A DNA stretch of 64,000 nucleotides from Pseudomonadota bacterium (lineage in GTDB: Bacteria > Desulfobacterota > Desulfobulbia > Desulfobulbales > Desulfurivibrionaceae), in assembly GCA_018830485.1 (NCBI GenBank), contig JAHJRQ010000015.1, positions 248,001 to 312,000 on the forward strand. The letters are read 5' to 3'. The notes beneath the pieces were generated by a model. It saw nothing but the letters and a program-made list of their open reading frames with translations. It had not been told where the DNA came from and did no database searches. The position numbers and the translations under genes are program-made. Positions 33,967-43,191 of the stretch are shown piece by piece. Positions within the stretch are counted from its first letter, which is position 1, and the number at the start of each line of letters is the position of its first letter.

Positions 33967-34033
33967 CCTAACCGGTTTTTTTTGCGCAACAGCGCACCCG
34001 GTTGCATATTTTTTTCACCAAGAGAGGTTTGTT

Positions 34034-34333
34034 ATGTTTGTCGTCGGCAATTTTGTAAGCGCCATGGCCACCCTGGTGGACTTTGCCCTGAGCGCCTATA
34101 TGTGGGTTATCATCGGCCGGGCCATCATTTCCTGGGTGAACGCCGATCCCTACAACCCCATCGTCCGTTTTCTGCATGAGATCACCGAACCGGCACTCTC
34201 CCGCATCCGGAGGGTAGTGCCGGTTTTTGGTAGCGGCCTGGATCTTTCCCCCATGCTGCTTATTCTCGCCCTGATTTTTTTGCGGAGCTTTCTGGTCCCC
34301 ACCTTGCAGCACCTGGCGAGGAGCATGGGGTAA
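34034..34333 (+). CDS. YggT-family integral membrane protein
   Basis: 99 aa from ATG 34034 (AGAGAGG upstream). Two hydrophobic helices, about 8-30 and 70-90, with the family motif NADPYNPIVRFLHEITEPALSRIRR between them. YggT/YlmG proteins occur next to division genes in Gram-positives and cyanobacteria and affect osmotic stress tolerance or nucleoid/septum behaviour. Here it precedes divIVA, as in the ylm cluster. A longer upstream frame is a shadow. Confidence 0.9.
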   Translation: MFVVGNFVSAMATLVDFALSAYMWVIIGRAIISWVNADPYNPIVRFLHEITEPALSRIRRVVPVFGSGLDLSPMLLILALIFLRSFLVPTLQHLARSMG

Positions 34334-34370
34334 ACCATGAAGTTTTGAGGCACACACAAGGAGCCGAGGC

Positions 34371-35273
34371 ATGATACTCACAGCGCAAGACATTCAATCC
34401 CAGCAGTTCCATGTTCGTTTTCGCGGTTTTGATGTGGAAGAGGTGGACGATTTTCTGGAAAAAATCGCCGCGGCTTTCCAGACGGTTTCCGAAGAAAACC
34501 AGAAGCTCAAAGGGCGGCTGGAAACCATGGAAAAGGATCTTGCCACCTACCAGAATCAGCAGAAAACCTTCCAGTCCGCCATCATCGCTGCCCAGAATGT
34601 CGCCGACGGCATGAAGGAAAAAAGCCGGGAAGAGGCGGAAGCCATCGTGGCCGAAGCCCAGGAAGAAGCGCGGCTGCGCAGGGAAGACGCCAATCTCGAG
34701 ATTGGCGAACTGAAAAGAAAAATCGAGGATCTGAAATCGCTGCGGGAACAGGCCAGACAGGAGCTCCGCCAGCAGCTGCAATCCTACCTGCACATGCTGG
34801 AGACGGAGCCCGCAGACAGCGGGCGGGCGATGGAGCATTTCAGCTCCCCGTCCCGCAGGCCGGAGCCCCAGCGGACTGCCGGCTATGGCGGCCGCGCCGC
34901 AGCCGGGATGCAGAGCGAAAGCCGGCGCCAGGGCAGCGGCCTTGGAGCCTCCGAGGAGGCAGACCTCAGCGACCTCTACGTCAAGATCGACATCCCGGAG
35001 AAGGGCCTGGGCGCCATGGCCGTAAGCAGCGAAAACGACTTCTCCCCCCAGGACATTGCCCTGACCTCGTCATTCTCGGCGCACAAAGATATCCTGGTCA
35101 TGGATGAGGACGACGAGGTTCCGGATTCCATTCTCCCGGACCTTGACGGCGACATGTCCTTCAGCCTGGAAGATCCACTGGAGAGCAATGAGCCTGCCGT
35201 ATCCTTCGCCGGAAACCTGTCGGAGGCCAAGAAAAAAGCGAAGGAATTCAACCCCGATGAATCGCCCCTATGA
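34371..35273 (+). CDS. DivIVA-domain coiled-coil protein
   Basis: 300 aa. Residues about 1-60 (LTAQDIQSQQFHVRFRGFDVEEVDDFLEKIAAAF) form the DivIVA lipid-binding N-terminus with the conserved FRGFDVEEVD. A coiled coil covers about 35-145, and the C-terminal 150 residues are low-complexity acidic and Ser-rich. DivIVA proteins gather at negatively curved membrane, poles and septa. The coiled-coil part is intact. It overlaps the DUF167 gene by 4 bp. Its exact role in a Gram-negative is uncertain. Confidence 0.88.
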   Translation: MILTAQDIQSQQFHVRFRGFDVEEVDDFLEKIAAAFQTVSEENQKLKGRLETMEKDLATYQNQQKTFQSAIIAAQNVADGMKEKSREEAEAIVAEAQEEARLRREDANLEIGELKRKIEDLKSLREQARQELRQQLQSYLHMLETEPADSGRAMEHFSSPSRRPEPQRTAGYGGRAAAGMQSESRRQGSGLGASEEADLSDLYVKIDIPEKGLGAMAVSSENDFSPQDIALTSSFSAHKDILVMDEDDEVPDSILPDLDGDMSFSLEDPLESNEPAVSFAGNLSEAKKKAKEFNPDESPL

Positions 35274-35575
35274 CCTATCTGCGGGAACAGGCTGACAGCG
35301 CCTCGGTCAGCCTCTCCATCCATTTGCAGCCCAAGGCCTCCCGCACCCGCCTCGCCGGGCTCCACGGCGAGGCGCTCAAGCTCTGCATCACCTCCCCGCC
35401 GGTGGATGGCAAGGCAAACGCGGCGGTGATCGAGTTTTTTGCCAAGCTCTTCAAGATCCCCAAGGGAGCCGTCACCATTGCCAGCGGCGAGGCCAGCCGC
35501 GACAAACGGATTATCCTCGCCGGAATCTCGGCCGGCCAGGCCGAGGCCGTGCTGCACCCCCTCCTGCATCCATAA
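35270..35575 (+). CDS. DUF167 (YggU) family protein
   Basis: 101 aa, the standard length. LSIHLQPKASRTRLAGLHGEALKLCITSPPVDGKANAAVIEFFAKLFKIPKGAVTIASGEASRDKRI contains the family hallmark PPVDGKANAAVIEFFAKLF. Function is not established for this family. It sits in the yggT-divIVA-DUF167 order and overlaps divIVA (ATGA). Confidence 0.95.
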   Translation: MTYLREQADSASVSLSIHLQPKASRTRLAGLHGEALKLCITSPPVDGKANAAVIEFFAKLFKIPKGAVTIASGEASRDKRIILAGISAGQAEAVLHPLLHP

Positions 35576-35589
35576 TGGCGGGTTGAATA

Positions 35590-36090
35590 ATGACTCCTCT
35601 TACGATCGGCATCCTTTCCGACACACATCTTTCCCAACCCACCGAGACCTTCAAAAAGATCGCGGACGCCTGCTTCCATGGGGCGGACATGATTCTCCAT
35701 GCCGGAGACCTCACCGATCCCGCGATTCTCACGGTATTTTCCGGCAAGGAGGTGCATGCCGTGCACGGCAATATGTGCTCCGCCCTCTCCTGCCAACATC
35801 TGCCCACCCACAAGGAGATCAGGGTGGGTGGCTTCACCATCGGCCTGATCCACCGGTTTGGCAACACCTATGATTTTGAGTCCCGCCTCATCGAGATCTT
35901 TCCGGAGGCGGACTGCATTGTTTACGGCCATACCCACCGGCCGGTCTGCCATCGCCTCGGCGGGGTTCTCTACATCAACCCCGGCAGTTTCACCGGCACG
36001 GGATATTCCGGGGCAGGCGGCACCTTTGCCATCCTTGAGGTGGGGGAAACACTGCAGGCGCAAATCTATCAGATTCAGGCAAAGCTATGA
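35590..36090 (+). CDS. YfcE-type metallophosphoesterase
   Basis: 166 aa, family length. Motifs ILSDTHLS (metal-binding D-x-H), GADMILHAGDLTD (GD), VHGNMC (GNH-like, here GN-M-C, so the usual GNCD is changed), and IYGHTHRPV-like VYGHTHRP (about 115), with GSFT following. It is a small calcineurin-like phosphodiesterase, such as MJ0936/YfcE. The absence of the Asp after GN could change the metal site. Overlaps the HIT gene by 4 bp. Confidence 0.9.
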   Translation: MTPLTIGILSDTHLSQPTETFKKIADACFHGADMILHAGDLTDPAILTVFSGKEVHAVHGNMCSALSCQHLPTHKEIRVGGFTIGLIHRFGNTYDFESRLIEIFPEADCIVYGHTHRPVCHRLGGVLYINPGSFTGTGYSGAGGTFAILEVGETLQAQIYQIQAKL

Positions 36091-36575
36091 AAACCCTCTG
36101 GACGCCCTGGCGGATGGAATACATCGAAGGCAAGACAGGCAGGGATTCGGGCTGCATCTTCTGTGCGGCCCCGGAACAGACTCATTCGGCCCAGGATCTG
36201 ATCCTGCACCGCAACGGAGCCCTGGTGGTAATGATGAACCGTTTCCCCTATGCCAACGGCCATCTGCTGGTGGCCCCGGCCCACCATCTCGCGGATCTCG
36301 GCGATCTCAGCGAAGAGGAAAATGGAGCCATCGCCGCCATGCTGGCCCGTTGCACCACCATTCTGCGCAAGACACTCCAGCCGGACGGCTTCAATATCGG
36401 CCTGAACCTGGGCGAGGTGGCGGGGGCCGGGATCGCCGGCCACCTGCACTGGCACATCGTCCCCCGCTGGCATGGGGACCACAACTACATGACCGTGCTG
36501 GCCGAGGTCCGCACCATTCCGGAACATATCGAGAAGACCTTCGCGCGGCTGCTGCCGGAGTTCGAAAACAGGTAA
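36087..36575 (+). CDS. HIT-family nucleotidyl hydrolase or phosphorylase
   Basis: 162 aa. CIFCAAP (zinc-binding CxxC near 30), MNRFPYANGHLLVAPAHH, and the histidine triad GHLHWHIVPRW (about 120), with YMTVLAEVR after. The CxxC plus WHxVPRW type is typical of the Ap4A phosphorylase-like HIT branch. Nucleoside-polyphosphate substrate is inferred. Forms the last gene of the yggT-to-HIT operon (4-bp overlap with the phosphodiesterase gene). Confidence 0.92.
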   Translation: MKTLWTPWRMEYIEGKTGRDSGCIFCAAPEQTHSAQDLILHRNGALVVMMNRFPYANGHLLVAPAHHLADLGDLSEEENGAIAAMLARCTTILRKTLQPDGFNIGLNLGEVAGAGIAGHLHWHIVPRWHGDHNYMTVLAEVRTIPEHIEKTFARLLPEFENR

Positions 36576-36609
36576 GCGGGCAAACAACCCGCCTTACCCT
36601 GAGCCGTGC

Positions 36610-37113
36610 TTACTCGGTCATGAAATCCCACGCCTTGCCGTGGATCTTCTGCTGCAACTCCCAGATATCCTTGCGTTTTCTTAAGAGATCCTTTTTGTCC
36701 GCCTTGGCATTGCGGGCCGCCTCGGCATACTCGAACTGCTTGTCGTGGAGCTTCTTGCGCAGCTCCTTGGTTGCGTCCAGAAACTGTTGCTGCGCCTCCG
36801 GGCTCAGGCGGCCCATGCCGGGGGCCATCATGCCGCAGCCCATGCCGCAGCCCATGCCGGAGTCCATCGTCCCGCACATGCCTTTGTTGCCCTTCATGCC
36901 GCCCTGGCCGCCCATCTTGCCATGCATCTTGCCATGCCCCATTGCGCCGCCCATCATGCCCGAAGCCATGGGGGCGGCCGCCGCGGCGGGAGCTGCATCG
37001 TGCTCTGCCGCCGGTGCCGGGCCGTGCGCGCCCGCATGCCCGGTCTGGGCCGAAACAGCGGAGGCGGCAAGAAAAGATGCCAGTACGGATGCCAACAAAA
37101 TTCTTTTTTTCAT
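36610..37113 (-). CDS. Periplasmic Met/Gly/His-rich metal-binding protein, Spy/CpxP-like
   Basis: 167 aa from ATG 37113, with GGAGGGA upstream. Longer frames lack a ribosome site. Signal peptide MKKRILLASVLASFLAASAVSAQ. The middle (about 45-100) is a low-complexity Met/Gly/His/Lys region (MGGAMGHGKMHGKMGG) with CGTMDSGMGCGMGCG, so thioether, His and thiol ligands for soft metals. The C-terminal helical part LSPEAQQQFLDATKELRKKLHDKQFEYAE fits the ZraP/Spy/CpxP fold. Such proteins chaperone or buffer metals (Cu, Zn, Ag) under envelope stress. The metal cannot be assigned. Confidence 0.72.
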   Translation of the reverse strand: MKKRILLASVLASFLAASAVSAQTGHAGAHGPAPAAEHDAAPAAAAAPMASGMMGGAMGHGKMHGKMGGQGGMKGNKGMCGTMDSGMGCGMGCGMMAPGMGRLSPEAQQQFLDATKELRKKLHDKQFEYAEAARNAKADKKDLLRKRKDIWELQQKIHGKAWDFMTE

Positions 37114-37453
37114 TTTTCCCTCCTGTGGGAATGTGGTGGTTGGGGCGGGCCTGTTCCAGGCGTTGCCTCCTGTTCGAATAGTACAGTCCGCATCATTAAT
37201 CATGCAGTATATAAAATATGTGACACCCCTGGCGCAGATTGGTTCCATTTTTCCGGCACGGCCAACACATTCCGGAGTCCGGATCGCTTCCCTGCCTGCG
37301 GATCGACGCGCCAAATACAGCCGCTCCACCCCTGCATATGCGGCCTGTGCTTGACTTTTCCCCAAAAACCTCCTATCAATCGCTACAGGAGCCTACAGGA
37401 TCGCTTCGAAACGCCACAGCACAAGGGACAATCCCCCTCTCGACCACTTATTT

Positions 37454-40093
37454 ATGACCACGACCACATCCGCCTCCGTCAAGATCACCCCCATGATGCA
37501 GCAGTACCTTGAGATCAAGGCCCAGCATCAGGATGCCATTCTTTTTTACCGTCTGGGCGATTTCTACGAGATGTTCTTCGACGATGCCGTAACCGCCTCG
37601 CGCGTGCTGGGCATCACCCTCACCTCCAGAAACAGCAAGGATTACGAGAACCGGGTGCCCCTGTGCGGGATTCCGTACCACGCGGTCTCCTCCTATCTGG
37701 CCAAAATGATCAAGGCCGGCTTCAAGGTCGCCATCTGCGAGCAGGTGGAGGACCCGAAAGAGGCCAAAGGGGTGGTGCGGCGCGAGGTGGTCCGGGTGGT
37801 GACTCCGGGCCTTGTCACCGACGAGCAGCTCCTCGACGGCAAGGACAACCGGTATCTGGCCGCCATCTGCCAGAAGGGCAAGGAGTGGGGCTTGAGCCTG
37901 CTCGATCTCTCCACCGGCGAATTCCTGGTGAGCGAGCGGGAAGACCTCCCGGCCCTGCTGGATGAACTCGGCCGCCTGGCTCCTTCCGAAATCCTGCTGC
38001 CGGAAGAACCCGGGGAAGATTCGCCCCTGTCCGACGAACTGCTGGGCCTTCTGCCGCAAAGCTGCCTGACCGGACGACCGGTTGCCGGTTTTCATCCGGA
38101 GACGGCCCGGAAGAGGCTGCTGGAGCATTTCCGGGTGGTCAACCTGGCCGGGTTCGGCTGCGAGGAGATGCGCGCCGGCATCGGTGCGGCAGGCGGACTG
38201 CTCCTCTACCTGCAGGAAACCCAAAAAACAGCCCTTGATCATATCGAGCGGCTCACCCCCATCGAATTCGAACACCTCCTGCTCATGGACGAATCCTCCC
38301 GCCGCAATCTGGAACTCACCCAGACCATCACCGACGGCACCAGGGAGGGTTCGCTGCTGGACACCCTGGATATGTGCGAAACCCCCATGGGTGCCCGGCT
38401 GCTCAAGAAAAACCTCTTGTTTCCCCTGCGGGAGGTCGAAGGTATCCGGCGGCGGCTGGACACGGTGGAACAGCTCTGCCTTGCCCCCCGGTTGCGGGAG
38501 GAGCTCCGGGAACTGCTGGGCAAGGTCTACGATCTGGAGCGCCTCAACGGCCGGGTGGTGCTGGGCACGGCCAATGGCCGCGATCTCACGGCCCTCAAGT
38601 GTTCCCTGGCCCAACTGCCCCAGCTCAAAGAAAAATTATCAGGGACCAGCGGCCTGCTGGCCGACCTGGGCGCCATGGACGAGCTGGCCGAACTCCGCGC
38701 CCTGCTGGAAACGGGTATCCGCGAGGACGCCCCGGTGACCCTGCGGGAAGGCAACCTGATCCGGCCCGGCTACAACGCGGAGCTTGACGAACTGGTCAGC
38801 CTGCTGCGCGACGGCAAGGATCTGATCCTGGGGTTGGAGGCCCGCGAACGCCAACGCACCGGCATCAGCAACCTCAAGGTCGGCTACAACAAGATCTTCG
38901 GCTACTACATCGAGATCAGCCGGGGCCAATTGGCCCATGTGCCGGACAACTTCATCCGCAAGCAGACCCTGGTCAACGCCGAACGTTTCATCACCCCGGA
39001 GCTCAAGGAGTTCGAGGAAAAGGTCACCGGCGCCCAGGACAAACGGCTGGAGCTGGAATATCGGCTTTTCAGCGCGATCAGGAGCACGGCGGCCGAGGCC
39101 TCCTCCCGGATTCTCCACACCGCCGCCCGGCTGGCCCGGATCGATTTTTTCTGCTGCCTGGCCGAGGCGGCCCAGCGATACCGCTACACCAAACCGGTGA
39201 TCAACGCAGGCGAGGCGATCATCATCACCGAGGGCCGCCATCCCGTGATCGAACGCGCCCTGCCCCCGGGCCGCTTTGTGCCCAACGATATCCATCTGGA
39301 TCAGGAAAGCGAAGAGGTTCTGATCATCACCGGGCCCAACATGGCCGGCAAATCCACGGTGCTGCGGCAGACCGCGCTCATCACCCTCATGGCCCAGATG
39401 GGCGGCTTTGTCCCTGCGGCCGCGGCGGAGATCGGGGTGGTGGACCGCATCTTCACCCGGGTCGGGGCCTCGGACAACCTGCGCCGCGGCCAGTCCACCT
39501 TCATGGTGGAGATGAACGAGACGGCCAACATCCTCAACAACGCCACCGAGCGGAGCCTGGTGATCCTCGATGAGATCGGCCGGGGCACCTCCACCTTTGA
39601 CGGCCTTTCCATCGCCTGGGCCGTGGCTGAAGACCTGGTCAACAAAAACGGCAAGGGGGTCAAGACCATCTTCGCCACCCACTATCACGAGCTGACCGAG
39701 CTGGCCGCCACCAACCCCCGGGTCAAGAACTACAACATCGCGGTGCGGGAGTGGAACGACACCATCATCTTTCTCCACAAGCTGCTGCCCGGCGGCACCA
39801 ACCGCAGCTACGGCATCCAGGTGGCCGCCCTGGCCGGGGTTCCGGCCAGGGTAGTTGCCAGGGCCAAGGAATTATTGCATAATATCGAACAGGGAGAGTT
39901 CAACCGGCAGGGCGAACCGCGCATCGCCACCTCGCCCAGAAAAAAGAAGCCCCAACCCGGCCAGCTCTCCCTCTTCGGCCTCGGGGAATCGCAGGCTGTG
40001 CGCAGGCTGCGGGAGATCAATCCCGATGGACTGTCGCCCCGCGAGGCCCTGGATCTGCTCTATGAACTCAAGAGGTTGAACGATGCGGAGTAG
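37454..40093 (+). CDS. mutS: DNA mismatch repair ATPase MutS
   Basis: 879 aa. The N-terminal mismatch-binding domain contains FYRLGDFYEMFFDDA (Phe-x-Glu of the wedge, about 40). The ATPase has Walker A GPNMAGKSTVLRQ (about 629), STFMVEMNETANIL, Walker B LVILDEIGRGTSTFDG and the HTH-like ATHYHELTELA. It recognises mismatches with MutL. It overlaps the amidase gene by 11 bp. mutL is not in the window. Confidence 0.98.
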   Translation: MTTTTSASVKITPMMQQYLEIKAQHQDAILFYRLGDFYEMFFDDAVTASRVLGITLTSRNSKDYENRVPLCGIPYHAVSSYLAKMIKAGFKVAICEQVEDPKEAKGVVRREVVRVVTPGLVTDEQLLDGKDNRYLAAICQKGKEWGLSLLDLSTGEFLVSEREDLPALLDELGRLAPSEILLPEEPGEDSPLSDELLGLLPQSCLTGRPVAGFHPETARKRLLEHFRVVNLAGFGCEEMRAGIGAAGGLLLYLQETQKTALDHIERLTPIEFEHLLLMDESSRRNLELTQTITDGTREGSLLDTLDMCETPMGARLLKKNLLFPLREVEGIRRRLDTVEQLCLAPRLREELRELLGKVYDLERLNGRVVLGTANGRDLTALKCSLAQLPQLKEKLSGTSGLLADLGAMDELAELRALLETGIREDAPVTLREGNLIRPGYNAELDELVSLLRDGKDLILGLEARERQRTGISNLKVGYNKIFGYYIEISRGQLAHVPDNFIRKQTLVNAERFITPELKEFEEKVTGAQDKRLELEYRLFSAIRSTAAEASSRILHTAARLARIDFFCCLAEAAQRYRYTKPVINAGEAIIITEGRHPVIERALPPGRFVPNDIHLDQESEEVLIITGPNMAGKSTVLRQTALITLMAQMGGFVPAAAAEIGVVDRIFTRVGASDNLRRGQSTFMVEMNETANILNNATERSLVILDEIGRGTSTFDGLSIAWAVAEDLVNKNGKGVKTIFATHYHELTELAATNPRVKNYNIAVREWNDTIIFLHKLLPGGTNRSYGIQVAALAGVPARVVARAKELLHNIEQGEFNRQGEPRIATSPRKKKPQPGQLSLFGLGESQAVRRLREINPDGLSPREALDLLYELKRLNDAE

Positions 40094-41891
40094 TGTAACG
40101 ACAGAGGCACGGAAACAGCGGAGAGGCCTTTTTCCTTGCTGGCCGCTTGTGCTTGCCGTGCTGCTCCTGCTCACCCCCCCGGCCTGGGCCGGGCTGGAAC
40201 CGGACGACATCGCCCGGCAATACGGGCAGGCCAAGGCCTACTACCAGGATCTGCTCAACACCGGCAAGGGCACGAATCGCAAAAGCTGGCTCACCTCCGT
40301 CACCGCCTTCCGCAGCATCTACAAGGCAGCGCCCGATCATCAGGTTGCCCCAAAATCCCTGTTCATGCTGGGGCAGATCCACCAAACCATGTTCCGGCAG
40401 AGCGGCTTGGCCAAGGATCTTGACCAGGCCATCGCCTCCTACGAAGAGCTGAGCGCTAAGTACGCGGGAAATTTCCTGGCCGATGACGCCTTTTTTATCC
40501 TGGGCACCATCTACCTGACCGAGAAAAAGGATCCGTCAAAGGCTGCGCGGGCCTTTACCAAGATCATCGCCATCTACCCGGAGGGAGACATGGCGGCGGC
40601 GGCGGAAGAAAAGCTGTTGCAGATCAAGCATGGCGCAATCGCACCGGACCCGGCCTCAACCCCGGTAAAAGAAGAGCCTGGAGAAAAATGCATCACCCCC
40701 CAGATCGCCGAAGAACCGGCTCCCCCTGAATCCGCCGCAAAAAAAACCGGGCTGGCCACGGTGCTGCCCATCCGCCACTGGTCCAACAACCGTTACACCC
40801 GTCTCATCGTTGAAACCACCGGGCCGGTCACCTTCAAACACCAGGTACTCTCCGGAGACGAGGCTTCCCAGCGAAGGATTTACATCGACCTGCACAACAC
40901 CCGCCTCGGTTCGGAAAACGTCAAAACCATCCCCATTGAAGACGGCCTCTTGCGCCGGGTCAGGAACGCCCAGTTTGATCCGCAAACCGTGCGCGTTGTC
41001 CTGGACACCCAAACCACGATCTCCGACTACAAGGTATTCACCCTGACCGATCCCTTCCGGGTGGTGATCGATGTGATGAGCAGCACCGCCCCTGACAAGG
41101 TTGCAAAGAACGGCGGGAAGAAGAGCGCGGACAAGAGCAAAAAAGAAGGCGCCGGGAGCAAGGCTCCCCCCCCAAGCCAGGCGATGCAGGCAGGGGTGGG
41201 GATTAAAAAGATCGTCATTGATCCGGGCCACGGCGGCAAAGACCCTGGCACCTGCAGCCCGAGCGGCCTCAAGGAAAAAGACATCGTCCTGGATGTGGCC
41301 CTCAGGGTCGCCAAAGCCCTCAGGGAAAAGCCCGGCTACGAGGTTATCCTCACCCGGGACCGCGATGTCTTCATCCCCCTGGAAGAACGAACCGCCATGG
41401 CCAATGCCCTGGAAGCTGACCTGTTCCTTTCCATCCACGTCAATGCCGCGCCGAACCATGACGCCAGGGGGATAGAAACCTATGTCCTCGACCTGGCGAG
41501 CAACAAGGATGCCATGCGGCTGGCGGCCATGGAAAACGCCACCTCGGCCAAGCAGATCAGCGACCTTCAATCCATCCTGCTGGATCTGATGCAGAATTCA
41601 AAAATAAACGAATCGTTGAAACTCGCCGGACTGGTCCAGGAAGGGATGGTGACCGGGCTGAACAAAAAATTCAGCGGGGTCTCCAATCTTGGGGTCAAAA
41701 AGGCGCCTTTCGTGGTGCTCATAGGCGCCCAGATGCCTGCCGTCCTCACGGAAATCGCCTTTCTGAGCAATCCGGAGGAGGAAAAACGGCTTAAGGACGA
41801 CGCCTATCTTACCGGGATTGCCAATCACCTTGCCGGTGGTGTAGCCCAATATGTGGACAGCATGAGCCTGGCCACCAACCTCACGCGCTGA
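40083..41891 (+). CDS. N-acetylmuramoyl-L-alanine amidase with AMIN domain
   Basis: 602 aa. Signal peptide to about 38 (WPLVLAVLLLLTPPAWAG). A TPR-like N-terminal region (about 45-165: YYQDLLNTGKG..., FMLGQIHQTMFR, FFILGTIYLTEKKDP) precedes an AMIN domain (about 235-330) that targets septal peptidoglycan. The amidase_3 catalytic domain (about 375-595) has the Zn motif DPGHGGKDPG (about 379), SIHVNA and AFLSNPEEEKRL. It cleaves the lactyl-alanine amide in peptidoglycan, with a role in daughter-cell separation (AmiC type). Transcriptionally tied to mutS by overlap. Confidence 0.92.
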   Translation: MRSSVTTEARKQRRGLFPCWPLVLAVLLLLTPPAWAGLEPDDIARQYGQAKAYYQDLLNTGKGTNRKSWLTSVTAFRSIYKAAPDHQVAPKSLFMLGQIHQTMFRQSGLAKDLDQAIASYEELSAKYAGNFLADDAFFILGTIYLTEKKDPSKAARAFTKIIAIYPEGDMAAAAEEKLLQIKHGAIAPDPASTPVKEEPGEKCITPQIAEEPAPPESAAKKTGLATVLPIRHWSNNRYTRLIVETTGPVTFKHQVLSGDEASQRRIYIDLHNTRLGSENVKTIPIEDGLLRRVRNAQFDPQTVRVVLDTQTTISDYKVFTLTDPFRVVIDVMSSTAPDKVAKNGGKKSADKSKKEGAGSKAPPPSQAMQAGVGIKKIVIDPGHGGKDPGTCSPSGLKEKDIVLDVALRVAKALREKPGYEVILTRDRDVFIPLEERTAMANALEADLFLSIHVNAAPNHDARGIETYVLDLASNKDAMRLAAMENATSAKQISDLQSILLDLMQNSKINESLKLAGLVQEGMVTGLNKKFSGVSNLGVKKAPFVVLIGAQMPAVLTEIAFLSNPEEEKRLKDDAYLTGIANHLAGGVAQYVDSMSLATNLTR

Positions 41892-41916
41892 TCCGGGCGC
41901 AGGCACGCACCCCTCC

Positions 41917-43005
41917 TTATTGTTTCCAGTTTTTCTCCTCCCGGTACAGGGGAGAATCCGTATCCCGGAACTCTTCTTTTATTCTGACAAACTCCGATTC
42001 CTGGCGAAGAAAGGCCGCAACAACCTTGGGATCGAACTGCTTGCCTGTATTGCGCAGGATCTCCTGTTTCGCCTCCTCGTGACCCAGGGCGATACTGTAG
42101 CTCCGTCTGCTGGTCATGGCGTCATAGGCATCGGCCAGGGCAACAATGCGGGCGCAGAGGGGAATTCTCTCGCCGGCCAGACCGTAGGGATACCCCTTGC
42201 CGTCCCAGCGTTCGTGATGCAGTTGGGCTATCTCCTGGGCAAGAAAGAGATATTCCGATTCGGTCTGTGCATACACGTCCTCAATGAGGCTGCCGCCCAC
42301 CCTGGCATGATCCTGCAGGGAACGCACCTCCTCATGATTCAATTTTTCCACCTTGTGCAGGAGCTCCACCGAGATGCCAACCTTGCCAAGGTCATGCATC
42401 GGGCTGACCTTGGCGATTTCTTCCGCCACGGCAAGAGTGAGGCCAAGTTCCGGAACATTGGTGGCAAGATCCCGGGCCAGCGCCCGGGTGAAATGGTACA
42501 TGCGGTCCAAATGGCTCCCGGTTTCCTTGCTTTGCAGGGCTGCAAGCTTGGTAAGAAAAAAGATCAGCTCCTCGAATTTTTCTATCTTGAGCACCCTGAA
42601 TCCTCCGGCGACACGGAGACAGAGCTCGACCGGCCGCACGGGCTTTCGCAAAAAATCGTCCGCCCCCAGGGAAAGGGCGCGGATCAGGGTCTCCTCGTCA
42701 TCGCGATGTGTTTGGACCAGAATATAGACATAGTGGAGTTGCTTTTCCCTGATCGCGCTGATGAGTTCAAACCCGTCCATCCTGGGCATCTTCAGATCGG
42801 TAATAACGAATCGGACTTCAGGATCAACGGCTAATTTCTCCATGGCCTCTTTGCCATCAACCGCTTCAATCACCTCATATCCAGCCTCGCTGAGGTATCC
42901 CCGCAGTAAATGGCGCTGTAACGCTTCATCTTCGACGATCAGGATCTTTGTATGGTTGCTCGAGAAAATGTTGCACCCCAGGTTTTCGGTCATGGCTGCC
43001 CTCAT
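41917..43005 (-). CDS. Response regulator with HD-GYP domain
   Basis: 362 aa. The receiver domain (about 19-140) has ILIVEDE and a phosphoacceptor Asp in FVITDLKMPRMDG. A helix joins it to an HD-GYP output domain (about 170-345) with MHDLGKVGI (HD) and HHERWDGKGYPYGLAGE (H...GYP), plus ALADAYDAMTS. HD-GYP domains hydrolyse c-di-GMP. The HD and GYP residues are intact, so activity is expected. No cognate kinase is adjacent. The start could also be 42993, where AGGG precedes the ATG. Confidence 0.93.
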   Translation of the reverse strand: MRAAMTENLGCNIFSSNHTKILIVEDEALQRHLLRGYLSEAGYEVIEAVDGKEAMEKLAVDPEVRFVITDLKMPRMDGFELISAIREKQLHYVYILVQTHRDDEETLIRALSLGADDFLRKPVRPVELCLRVAGGFRVLKIEKFEELIFFLTKLAALQSKETGSHLDRMYHFTRALARDLATNVPELGLTLAVAEEIAKVSPMHDLGKVGISVELLHKVEKLNHEEVRSLQDHARVGGSLIEDVYAQTESEYLFLAQEIAQLHHERWDGKGYPYGLAGERIPLCARIVALADAYDAMTSRRSYSIALGHEEAKQEILRNTGKQFDPKVVAAFLRQESEFVRIKEEFRDTDSPLYREEKNWKQ

Positions 43006-43126
43006 GGATTCCTTGAAAACAGATTGTTCATTATTCTATGATATCTCTTTTCATAAATGCAATGGTTCATTGCCCAGGACAAATCCCCCTTGCACGGGGA
43101 GTCCTCTCCCGCCAGAGTCCGCGCGG

Positions 43127-43168
43127 GAAAAAAAATCCCCGCCGGCAAAACTACCGGCGGGGATTTTC
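43127..43168 (-). terminator. Terminator of the GltD/NfnB-like gene
   Basis: A 14-bp stem AAAATCCCCGCCGG with CCGGCGGGGATTTT (8-nt loop), with a long A run on the plus strand (43128-43135) that is a T run on the minus strand. Placed right after the end of the oxidoreductase gene. Confidence 0.85.
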
Positions 43169-43191
43169 AGGCATTGTTGCCAGAGAGATCC

